Source of the DNA: Olsenella_K sp050953285
GTDB taxonomy: Bacteria > Actinomycetota > Coriobacteriia > Coriobacteriales > Atopobiaceae
Assembly (NCBI GenBank): GCA_050953285.1
Contig: JBMNMK010000002.1
Location: forward strand, 1,364,001-1,428,000
Length of the DNA: 64,000 nucleotides
Direction: 5' to 3'
Part shown: piece after piece, positions 25,388 through 33,194 of the stretch
Layout: every line of letters starts with the position of its first letter
How positions within the stretch are numbered: position 1 is the first letter of the stretch
The notes under the pieces: generated by a model
What the model was told of the DNA's origin: nothing
Database searches by the model: none
What the model saw: only the letters and a program-made list of their open reading frames with translations
Translations under genes and position numbers: made by a program

Positions 25388-25568
25388 GGGAAGCTGCATT
25401 GATCGCCTTTTGAAGAAGAGCCCCATCATGAGCAACATGCCAGTAGACCGAGAGAGCCACAATCGTGGAAAGAAACGCCGCAAAAATGATGAGAAACTCA
25501 ACGGATGCTTGGCCTTTTTCTTTCCTATCCTGTTGGAATGCCTCTTGATGTGCATTTTCTTTCTGCAT
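25332..25568 (-). CDS. Short TadE-like pseudopilin
   Basis: A 78-residue protein with an N-terminal QDRKEKGQASVEFLIIFAAF. The Gly-xxxx-Glu arrangement fits prepilin-peptidase processing before a single helix. The rest is short. ATG at 25568 has TAGGTGA upstream. It is one of three TadE-type genes in a row. Confidence 0.82.
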   Translation of the reverse strand: MQKENAHQEAFQQDRKEKGQASVEFLIIFAAFLSTIVALSVYWHVAHDGALLQKAINAASHGLAQGVSISFMQDFIAF

Positions 25569-25589
25569 GAAATCACCTACCCCACCTCC

Positions 25590-26096
25590 TCAGTTCTGAA
25601 CTTCAAAGTCGCGCTGCCACGTTTCCACTTCAAAGTGCAGAGTCTTTACCGTTGAGCAAGCGCTCTTTGCGCCCTCACGTATGACAACCAGCTCGACCCA
25701 TCCATCGCCTTCGACCGTACATGACCAGACGTTGCCCAAAAGATCGAGATATCCTGCCTGTTTAAGCAGACAGCTTCCCTGGCTCTGATATGCATGTAAG
25801 ACATCACGCGCCTCCTCAGGAAGACTCCTATTAGAGTTCCTCTCGCTCACCTGGACTGCTTGCTCATCTGAAATGCGCTCAGATAAGTCCTGCCCACCAT
25901 TGGCCTCACCCACTGTTGTCTCAGAAGCATTACTGTTATTTGGCTGCGCTGTCTCAGCTGCACTCTCTTTGGCCTCATGGGTATCGAGATCAGCTGTGAG
26001 CGATGCTTTTCTACCTGCCAGCACAGCAACTACTACCACGAGAAGCACTGCGCCCATTACCAGCACCAAGCGCAGGGTCCAGGAACGTTTGACCAT
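25590..26096 (-). CDS. Membrane-anchored protein of the tad operon, unknown family
   Basis: A 168-residue protein. The N-terminal anchor is LRLVLVMGAVLLVVVVAVLAG, followed by a low-complexity Ala/Ser/Glu/Asn linker (about 30-90). A small C-terminal domain has two cysteines (GSCLLKQAGYL, WSCTVEG) that could pair outside the cell. I recognise no family. Position between flp and tadE suggests a pilus accessory role. Confidence 0.7.
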   Translation of the reverse strand: MVKRSWTLRLVLVMGAVLLVVVVAVLAGRKASLTADLDTHEAKESAAETAQPNNSNASETTVGEANGGQDLSERISDEQAVQVSERNSNRSLPEEARDVLHAYQSQGSCLLKQAGYLDLLGNVWSCTVEGDGWVELVVIREGAKSACSTVKTLHFEVETWQRDFEVQN

Positions 26097-26108
26097 AAGA
26101 AGTCATCA

Positions 26109-26303
26109 CTAAAGCGAATTAATACCATCGGCGATTGCTTGCCATAAAGATGAGACTCGATCTCTAAAAGCAATGATCGCCAGGATGGCTATAACAACCA
26201 GCACGCCAACGAGGATTGCGTATTCTGTTGTGCCCTGTCCCCTCTCCTCTCCAAGTTTGTTCAGGCATGTTTTGATGAACGAAAAGAACTGGTCAAATAG
26301 CAT
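26109..26303 (-). CDS. flp: Flp/Fap family type IVb pilin
   Basis: About 64 residues. A hydrophilic leader ends ERG, then the mature protein starts QGTTEYAILVGVLVVIAIL, with Glu5-Tyr6, the defining Flp motif. This is the main pilin subunit, cleaved by a TadV-type peptidase, none of which is encoded in this window. The ATG at 26303 is chosen because AAGGAG lies 8 bases away; an ATG at 26309 is too close to it. Confidence 0.93.
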   Translation of the reverse strand: MLFDQFFSFIKTCLNKLGEERGQGTTEYAILVGVLVVIAILAIIAFRDRVSSLWQAIADGINSL

Positions 26304-26349
26304 TTTCATCACTCCTTCTACTTGGTTTTATGCATCAAGTATTCAACTT

Positions 26350-27003
26350 TTATGAGCTGATAGATAGCGCTGGAGATATAAGAGGACCAAGTATTGAGAG
26401 CAGCATGGCTGGCACGATGAGCGTCCCCAGGGGTATCAGCATCTTGACGGGAACCTTTTCAATCTCTTCCTCTATTTCCGAGCGCTGTTCATCTCTCAAT
26501 ACAGCCGCCTGTTGTTCAAGCACTTGTGCAAGAGGACTTCCAAAGCTGAGGGCTTCAGTCACCGTTGCACTGAATCTTCTCACCGCAGCCGCATCTATCT
26601 CATCAGCCAGATCACTGAGTGCTTCCTCCCTACTCTTAAGACCCATACGCCATACCAACAAGACTTCTCGCAAACGGCGAGAAAAGTCACCTTCGCATTG
26701 ATCGCAGTACAGCTCGATAGACGCATCAAATGAAAGCCCTGCAGAAAGACCCAATGTGAGGATGTCTAAGAGGTGTGGCATCTCTGAAATAACCAGTGCC
26801 TTTTTGAAAGCGCGCTTGCGCTGATCCAAAGCGTCCTGAATCCCAGGAATTCTTAGGAGTACCTGCTTCAACCTCATGTCCAGCCCGTACGTTGAAACGC
26901 GGTTCCCTCTTACAGGCACACGGACTGTATTGGTGGCCCAATAGCTAGCCGCAAAGCTCACCACACTTGCTGCAGAGACGAGGCCTACCGTGATGGAATC
27001 CAT
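26350..27003 (-). CDS. tadC: Tad pilus inner-membrane platform protein TadC
   Basis: A 217-residue T2SF-domain protein. It has an N-terminal helix, then a cytoplasmic segment with SEMPHLLDILTLGLSAGLSFDASIE and EIEEEIEKVPVKMLIPLGTLIVPAML before the final helices. TadC pairs with TadB as the platform on which the ATPase acts. Its ATG shares a base with the TadB stop (TGATG), showing translational coupling. Confidence 0.92.
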   Translation of the reverse strand: MDSITVGLVSAASVVSFAASYWATNTVRVPVRGNRVSTYGLDMRLKQVLLRIPGIQDALDQRKRAFKKALVISEMPHLLDILTLGLSAGLSFDASIELYCDQCEGDFSRRLREVLLVWRMGLKSREEALSDLADEIDAAAVRRFSATVTEALSFGSPLAQVLEQQAAVLRDEQRSEIEEEIEKVPVKMLIPLGTLIVPAMLLSILGPLISPALSISS

Positions 27004-27935
27004 CACATCACCCCTCTCATCAAGCGTCGGATGATCATCAAAGCCAGAGCATCGAGCGCACATGCTATGAGGACACAGGCAGTTCCTATAGGGGTTACCA
27101 GGCCCTTTTGGAAATCTGTAGAGATGAGTGAGAGAACCCCAACAAGGATGACGGGAAGGGCACAAACCACCTTTACTGACAGACGTACTTGGGCTGTTTT
27201 TACCGATAGCGTTCGCTCGATCTCGTGCTGTCTTTCCACGAGCATGGCAGATTTCTGGAACAAATCTCTGAGGGGGCTTCCCGTCCTTTGAGAGATGATG
27301 AGTGCTGTAGCGAGCAGTGAGATGCCGGGGGCATCAATCTCTTGAACCATCAAAGACAGCACCTCAGAAGACTTCATGCCACATCTCAAGCGAAGCGATG
27401 CCCGCATGAATCCATGAGCAGCAATACCTCGCTCGTGCAAAGCAACATATTCAATTGCCTGGGACAATGTTTGGCCGCAACCCAGAGCCACAGCAAGCGT
27501 TCTAAAAATGCCCGGCATTTCTGCTGCAAGCTTCTTCTTATGTAGGCGCTCTTCCATACCAGGAAGTGAGAAAAAGCCGATGGTCAGCGCCGCGCAGAGA
27601 AAGATTCCGCCCACCAGCGAGTGTGAAAACCCGCAACCTACACAGAAAAGACCAGTACAAACAGTGAGAAAGATTGCCGTGATCCCTTCGGGCGCAACAT
27701 CATATGACATGCGCTTCAGGTGCTTCAGCAGTGCGTTGCATGAAGCACTCCACAGCTCATTTCCCATCAACATGCGCACGATCAAGCAATGAGATAGAGG
27801 CTCTAGCACGGAACGTTGGAACTTTGACCCAATCCTTGCTGCCATACCACCAGCACTCAATACGTGATAAGACATCAATACATAGACCCAGAGCCACACA
27901 ACGAGCGCGCTTATGAAGATATAGATTGTCGCCAT
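27003..27935 (-). CDS. tadB: Tad pilus inner-membrane platform protein TadB
   Basis: A 310-residue T2SF protein with N-terminal helices, then AAEMPGIFRTLAVALGCGQT, a typical T2SF helix, and RTGSPLRDLFQKSA. C-terminal helices include VKVVCALPVILVGVLSLIS. It overlaps the end of tadA by 25 bases. Confidence 0.92.
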   Translation of the reverse strand: MATIYIFISALVVWLWVYVLMSYHVLSAGGMAARIGSKFQRSVLEPLSHCLIVRMLMGNELWSASCNALLKHLKRMSYDVAPEGITAIFLTVCTGLFCVGCGFSHSLVGGIFLCAALTIGFFSLPGMEERLHKKKLAAEMPGIFRTLAVALGCGQTLSQAIEYVALHERGIAAHGFMRASLRLRCGMKSSEVLSLMVQEIDAPGISLLATALIISQRTGSPLRDLFQKSAMLVERQHEIERTLSVKTAQVRLSVKVVCALPVILVGVLSLISTDFQKGLVTPIGTACVLIACALDALALMIIRRLMRGVM

Positions 27936-29218
27936 AGCTCCACCTCCTCAAGCGTAAGCACACCGTCTTCTACTGCCTGTTCCACAAACTTGGGTTCATG
28001 GCAGAGGCTCCATGTTCTTCTCGTCTGATCAAAGGAAACGCACTCATCAAGGCAAATGCCACCGCCCTGCTTTCTGCCCACAGCAGACATCGATGTGATA
28101 AAGCGAGATCCATCTCCCATACGTCGTGAGAGAACAATAAAATCCAAGGCGCTTGCTATCTGCTCTTCTATGATTTCTGTGGGCAGATCCATTCCAAACC
28201 TGCTCATCAACACAAGCCTCAAAACAGCCTCTTCAGCTGTACCAGCATGAAGCGTAGTAAGGGACCCATCATGGCCCGTATTCATGGCCTGGAGCATATC
28301 AATGGTTTCCTCGCCTCGGCATTCCCCAACCACAATTCTGTCGGGACGCATACGCAAAGCATTCTTTACCAGGTCACGTATGGTGACCTCTCCCGTGCCT
28401 TCTATGGATGCATCACGAGCTTCAAGACGCACAACGTCGGGATGCGTATTGAATTTGAGCTCAGCCGAATCCTCTATGGTGATAATCCGCTCAGACAATC
28501 CAATCTCGCAGGATAGGGCATTGAGCAGCGTCGTCTTTCCAGATCCTGTCCCGCCAGCGACTGCAATGTCTTTTCGCAAAAGGACAGCCCAGCTCAAGAG
28601 CTGTGCATACCATCTAGGAAGCGAACCTCTCTCCACGAGCTCTTGAAGCGTTGTGATCCTATTTGAGAACTTTCGTATGGTAATAACAGGGCCATCTATA
28701 GCGATAGGCTGAGCCACGGCATTGACACGATCCCCGTTGGCAAGTCGCGCATTCACAATGGGTGAGCTTCTGTCCAGACGTCTGCCAAGCGGTGCCAATA
28801 TCCTATCTATGACTAGAAGAATCTGATCTTCAGATTCAAACACGCGCTCAGTTGCATGAATCTCACCTGCACGCTCATAAAAGAGCTGTTCACAGCCATT
28901 GACCATCACTTCTGTTACCGTGTCATCATCCAGAAGAGGCTGAAGCGGACCTAATCCCACAATCTCATCCAGCACCTGCGCTACAACTTCTTGGCCATGT
29001 GACACAGAAAGAGATTCATAGCCCCTCTGGTTAAGAATTGCCTGGCACGCTACCTCAAGTTCTTGTCGCCCACGCGCACTTTCAGCCACCATGGAAGAGA
29101 TTGCTTCAAGTCCCAAACGATCAATGAGGTCTTGCTTCATCTTCTCTCGGAACAGAGCAGTATTGTGTTCCTCTTCAACAGCAGTTTCCTGCTCTAAGAT
29201 GCGTTCAAGAACTGACAT
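27911..29218 (-). CDS. tadA: Tad pilus assembly ATPase TadA/CpaF
   Basis: A 435-residue secretion ATPase. Walker A is AGGTGSGKTTLLNAL, an Asp box lies in ERIITIEDSAELKF, and Walker B-type VGECRGEETIDMLQAMNTGHDG is followed by the His box SLTTLHAGT. It powers pilin polymerisation. ATG at 29218 overlaps the tadZ stop (TAATG) and has GGAGGGAGG upstream. Confidence 0.95.
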   Translation of the reverse strand: MSVLERILEQETAVEEEHNTALFREKMKQDLIDRLGLEAISSMVAESARGRQELEVACQAILNQRGYESLSVSHGQEVVAQVLDEIVGLGPLQPLLDDDTVTEVMVNGCEQLFYERAGEIHATERVFESEDQILLVIDRILAPLGRRLDRSSPIVNARLANGDRVNAVAQPIAIDGPVITIRKFSNRITTLQELVERGSLPRWYAQLLSWAVLLRKDIAVAGGTGSGKTTLLNALSCEIGLSERIITIEDSAELKFNTHPDVVRLEARDASIEGTGEVTIRDLVKNALRMRPDRIVVGECRGEETIDMLQAMNTGHDGSLTTLHAGTAEEAVLRLVLMSRFGMDLPTEIIEEQIASALDFIVLSRRMGDGSRFITSMSAVGRKQGGGICLDECVSFDQTRRTWSLCHEPKFVEQAVEDGVLTLEEVELWRQSISS

Positions 29219-30699
29219 TACACAGCCTCCCTCCGGCGACCAAACGACCATCTCCGCTGCTTAGGTTCCATACGCTTCTTTGTGGCGCTGTCCACGCCTT
29301 GAGGCATGACGCCAAGCTCTTTGAGCATGTGTGCCAGGCAATCCGAAACATCTGCTGCAAACTCACTGCGCAGCTTGAGGTAATCGACAATCTTTCCGCC
29401 GTCGAGAAACTCAATGAGTTCCTCTCCGCCATCCACAATGCGATACGTTCTGGCAGTCTCCAGCCCAACCTCGGCTCTATTGATGATGGGAACCCCTTTT
29501 TGCTTGGGATTTACTCTGTTGGCGACGCGCACAATACGTGTCCTTGCCACGCCAAGTCGCACCGCCAAGGCACCTACACGTGCCTGAGCGACCGGTGTGG
29601 ATGATCGCTCGTCGACGCATATGAGCAGCCGATCACACAGTTGCGCCGCTTGCGCCATAGCATCGGTCACCGTCGCAGGCGTATCTACAATGACGAGGTC
29701 AAACTTTTGGGCGAGCAGTTCTATGAGGTCATGAACGTGATTCTGTACCATCTCTGCCAGCTCTGGAAGTTCAAGTCCACCCCACAGGTAAACCTCTGAT
29801 GCCGCTTCTTTACCCAAGCGAGATATGAGATCCCATGAAGCCCGTTCTTTTCCCAGAGCTGCTAAGTCTGCAGGAGATCTCATGCCAAAACATGAGTAGA
29901 GATTGCCAAAGGAAAGATCAAGATCTACCAGGGCAACCTTAAGACCCCAGGTGGCACCAACCTCTGCAAATGCCGCAGCAAGCGTCGTTTTACCCACACT
30001 TCCACGCCCGGACACAAGAGTAAGAACGGGTGCCTTATGCTGGGGCTTTATCGACGCTGTCGGCCTCATAAGTGCAGGAGAGGTACGCGTTCGCGCAATC
30101 TTTACGGTTTGAGGTACTTGGCTGAGCCTTGCTGCCGGCATCGTAGAGGAAAAGGCAGGTGTTTCTGTCAACGCCTGTTCAATTTGGGGCACATTTTGGG
30201 CAAGAGCCGAGCTTCTCCCCACAACAGTGGTAGGCGCTCTTTCTTCAAGCATCTCAGGCTCATCAAGTGGAGGTACAAACGATTCATGCTCCCGGCTTCC
30301 TTCGAGTGTCCGGGAAACCCTTACTCCTCTGGCCTCCCGAGCAAAAGAGGAACAAGAAGTGTCCTGGACACTCCGAGGAAGGCAGGACAGGTCATAGACC
30401 TCATCCACGCCAGCAATGCGCGCGCGTGACCTCAAGGATCCTGATGGGGTCTTTTCTGCCAGAAGCACACGTGCTACATAGCCATCTCTTACCAGTGCAG
30501 CTGCGGTATTGATACCAGAAACGCCTTCTTCTGAAGGTCCTACCATCACACCGTATGGCGCTTCTTCTTGGGCTCGTACGCGCAGCTCTGCAGCTGAATT
30601 GACATATGCACAGTCCACAAGAGGATCGCTTGACTTAACCAGGGCACATAGACCTTTTTGATAGACAGAAGATCCGTATATCAACCACTGATGTCTCAT
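29218..30699 (-). CDS. tadZ: Tad pilus localisation ATPase TadZ/CpaE
   Basis: A 493-residue protein. The N-terminal part is an atypical receiver-like domain (QWLIYGSSVYQKGLCALVK). A linker of about 100 residues follows. The C-terminal ParA/MinD ATPase has deviant Walker A SGRGSVGKTTLAAAFAEV and DLDLSFGNLYSCFG. TadZ places the pilus machine at the pole. ATG at 30699 has GGGAG upstream; longer upstream frames lack a site. Confidence 0.9.
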   Translation of the reverse strand: MRHQWLIYGSSVYQKGLCALVKSSDPLVDCAYVNSAAELRVRAQEEAPYGVMVGPSEEGVSGINTAAALVRDGYVARVLLAEKTPSGSLRSRARIAGVDEVYDLSCLPRSVQDTSCSSFAREARGVRVSRTLEGSREHESFVPPLDEPEMLEERAPTTVVGRSSALAQNVPQIEQALTETPAFSSTMPAARLSQVPQTVKIARTRTSPALMRPTASIKPQHKAPVLTLVSGRGSVGKTTLAAAFAEVGATWGLKVALVDLDLSFGNLYSCFGMRSPADLAALGKERASWDLISRLGKEAASEVYLWGGLELPELAEMVQNHVHDLIELLAQKFDLVIVDTPATVTDAMAQAAQLCDRLLICVDERSSTPVAQARVGALAVRLGVARTRIVRVANRVNPKQKGVPIINRAEVGLETARTYRIVDGGEELIEFLDGGKIVDYLKLRSEFAADVSDCLAHMLKELGVMPQGVDSATKKRMEPKQRRWSFGRRREAV

Positions 30700-30793
30700 C
30701 ACTATCTCCCTACTTATCAAGGTATGAGCAAAACTCATGTCATAACGAGCGCATGGGCGCCCCGTATGGGGATTCAACGCACGTAGTCTTGTC

Positions 30794-31564
30794 CTAGGAG
30801 CCCTCTTGGGACTGCATGTCGTTGCCTTGCTCGTTGCTAACATCGTTTCCCACCTCTAATCCGTCACCCTCATGAGGTTTTTCACCTGGTGCAACCTCAG
30901 TTGGAGCAGCCTGGTTTTTATCGCCCAGGCCAGATACATCAGCAGCGGGGACGACCATGCGGATAGAGCCTTCACTCGCAGCCTCCAAAACGGAGGTGAC
31001 TTCTTCGGGCAAAACCGCCAGTGAAATGGTTCCTCGCGTTACAGATCCCAAGGTATTTGTGGGTGTTGCCAGCACGGTAGCTCCCTCTGAAATCCTTTTC
31101 ATTGCCTCTTCACGTGCACGAAAAAGCACGACCGTCTTGCCCTTCTGCACACTTGAAGAAATGCCAAGCTTGTCTGTTACTGGAACAGAGACAGCCACCA
31201 TGCCCGATGGAACTTCAATTGCGACACTATCGCCTGAAAAATTGAGCTGCGTGAGAGGCGTACCTGCGCTCACAGGTGACGTCAGCTGCTTGCCAGAAAC
31301 CTCATCTCTCGTGGTTATGGCACCTTCTGGCACAAGATCTACAAGCCAATCTTTTGACTCGGTATTGGATGTCGTGATGCTTTCTCCCGCGTCCAAATTC
31401 TCCGTTGCAACAATGAGGCTCACCACTTCCCCACCGTACTTTTTGAGTGCCTCTTCTCGCGCCAAAGCGGATTCTTTGCGTACGTGATCGCCGTACGTTA
31501 AGAAGAGAAGAGCCACCAGCACAGCGCAGGCGCTCGAAAGGATGATCCTAAAACGGACGGACAT
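30794..31564 (-). CDS. cpaB: CpaB/RcpC-like SAF-domain protein
   Basis: A 256-residue protein. One N-terminal membrane helix (SACAVLVALLFLTYG) is followed by a SAF domain at about 45-110 (VSLIVATENLDAGESITTSN) and an RcpC-like domain. The Pro/Glu/Gln-rich tail is low complexity. No outer-membrane secretin is encoded, as expected for a Gram-positive cell, so CpaB may help pilus passage through the wall. First gene of the tad operon; GAGGAG precedes the ATG. Confidence 0.87.
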   Translation of the reverse strand: MSVRFRIILSSACAVLVALLFLTYGDHVRKESALAREEALKKYGGEVVSLIVATENLDAGESITTSNTESKDWLVDLVPEGAITTRDEVSGKQLTSPVSAGTPLTQLNFSGDSVAIEVPSGMVAVSVPVTDKLGISSSVQKGKTVVLFRAREEAMKRISEGATVLATPTNTLGSVTRGTISLAVLPEEVTSVLEAASEGSIRMVVPAADVSGLGDKNQAAPTEVAPGEKPHEGDGLEVGNDVSNEQGNDMQSQEGS

Positions 31565-31887
31565 AACTACTCCTCACCAGACGATCACATCAATGTCTCG
31601 TGAGGTCAATTTAGACTGGTAAACAGTGCTATTTGACAAGAATCTGAAAAAGGGTCTGCACGGACTCGCACGAATCTTGCACCAAACTTGCACGCAGCAG
31701 CATAAGCGCACGTACGGATGGTGCGCAAAAAGTAGCAACTTATATCATTTCATTTTTGATATTTTGAAGACGCCGCTACGAACGCCAGCGCTACGAACGG
31801 CGCCGCTCTGTATGGTACCCCTCCGTACCGCACCGCTCCGTACGGCGCCAACATCTCAACATACGCGCATATGCGCATATGCGCACC
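31565..31887. other. Intergenic region between tad operon and rsgA
   Basis: 323 bases that should contain the tad operon promoter (minus strand). The part next to rsgA is filled by a 15-base tandem array (31769-31843) and a self-complementary block GCGCATATGCGCATATGCGC at 31865-31884, three bases past the rsgA stop. No gene is seen. Confidence 0.6.
31769..31843. repeat. Degenerate 15-base tandem array, five units
   Basis: Units read on the plus strand as GACGCCGCTACGAAC, GCCAGCGCTACGAAC, GGCGCCGCTCTGTAT, GGTACCCCTCCGTAC and CGCACCGCTCCGTAC. They share a CGCT(A/C)CG core with constant period. The array lies just downstream of the rsgA stop. Confidence 0.75.
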
Positions 31888-33192
31888 CTAAAGCACAACG
31901 TCGGGATCCAAGGAATCGCTACTTCTGCGCATTTCCTCGGCTAGTCTCCTGTACGCCTCCGCGCGAACCTCAGGAATTCTGCCCTCGTATACCTGCTCAT
32001 GTACTGCACAGCCCGGCTCTTTTGTGTGCGTGCAGTCCCTAAAACGACAGAGCGTCGCCGCCTCTGCCACGTCTGGAAAAACCAGCTTGAGACCCCGCTC
32101 ATGCCCGACGAGCGGCAAACTTCTAAGCCCCGGCTCATCAACCACGACGCCTGCCTGAGGCAGATCCACCATGCGACGCGCCACCGTGGTATGCCTGCCC
32201 GCATCGTCTTTGGCTCGGACATGACCCACCTCAAGGAGGTTCTTGCCGAGAAGAGCATTGAGCAGCGTGGATTTGCCTGCGCCGGATTCTCCCAGCACGA
32301 TGCCCACGATCCCTGCCGGCACGAGCTCTCGCACGCCCTCTATGCCCCAGAGCGCTCTATGCTCCAAGCACACGCGCGCCATGTCGTCTTCCAAGGCAGC
32401 GCCGTCAGCACCACCAGCGTCGTCAGCGCCGCGGCCACCAGCATTGCGGCCGTCAGCACCCCGAGCGCCAGCAGCCGTCACAGCAACGCAGATCTTATCG
32501 CCTAGAACCTCACGGATAAGTGAGATGTCTTGCGCCAAAAGCGCTGCTCCTGCTCGGTCGGCCTTGGTGAGGACCACCGCACATGCAGCGCCGCAGTCCT
32601 GCGCAATCACAGCTGAGCGCACAATGCGGTCAATATCCACCGGGCGGCGCGACAGCGCTTGCGCCACCAGGACAATGTCCACGTTGGCCGCAAGCGTCTG
32701 CTTCTTGCCTCGGTTGTTGCCACGCCATCGCGCAATATCGCTCTGGCGAGGCAGCACAAACTCAATCACGGCCATGTCGTGGCCAGCAGGGCGACGCAGA
32801 CACACCCAGTCCCCCACGGCACATGACGGCTCTCTCACCACACCAAAGCGGAAGGAAAACTCCGCACGCTGAAGCCCTGCCGCGCTCACCACCAGAGGAA
32901 ACGCCCTGTCCAGACGCACCACACAGGCGCAGGCAAGCTCGGCCGCATCCACACCTTCTGATACCAGCGTATTGCAGCATGTTTCATACGCAGCGCGCTG
33001 ATCCTCATGAAGGGGCAATTTCTCCAGCGTAGGGATATCAGATAGTGAAGAAAGAGCTGGCAGAGCAGCATCTGCTCCACCAGCTCCAACACCAGAATGT
33101 GACTTCTTTGCACTCCGCGGCTCCTGCGGCGACACGTGCGTATCATGTGCGCCGCGCGTACGCTTCTTTGCAGCCTTGGTGCGCTTTGACAT
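31888..33192 (-). CDS. rsgA: Ribosome small subunit-dependent GTPase RsgA
   Basis: A 434-residue circularly permuted GTPase that matures the 30S subunit. It has an N-terminal OB-like part (VGDWVCLRR), the G4-type LTKADRAG, P-loop GESGAGKSTLLNALLG and G3 DEPGLRSLPL. The C-terminal zinc site is CRFRDCTHTKEPGCAV. Length exceeds the usual 300-350 because of a basic N-terminus and an Ala/Gly/Asp-rich insertion (plus-strand about 32398-32475) just before the P-loop region. It starts 2 bases after the P-type ATPase stop and uses a ribosome site inside that gene. Confidence 0.93.
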   Translation of the reverse strand: MSKRTKAAKKRTRGAHDTHVSPQEPRSAKKSHSGVGAGGADAALPALSSLSDIPTLEKLPLHEDQRAAYETCCNTLVSEGVDAAELACACVVRLDRAFPLVVSAAGLQRAEFSFRFGVVREPSCAVGDWVCLRRPAGHDMAVIEFVLPRQSDIARWRGNNRGKKQTLAANVDIVLVAQALSRRPVDIDRIVRSAVIAQDCGAACAVVLTKADRAGAALLAQDISLIREVLGDKICVAVTAAGARGADGRNAGGRGADDAGGADGAALEDDMARVCLEHRALWGIEGVRELVPAGIVGIVLGESGAGKSTLLNALLGKNLLEVGHVRAKDDAGRHTTVARRMVDLPQAGVVVDEPGLRSLPLVGHERGLKLVFPDVAEAATLCRFRDCTHTKEPGCAVHEQVYEGRIPEVRAEAYRRLAEEMRRSSDSLDPDVVL

Positions 33193-33194
33193 AG

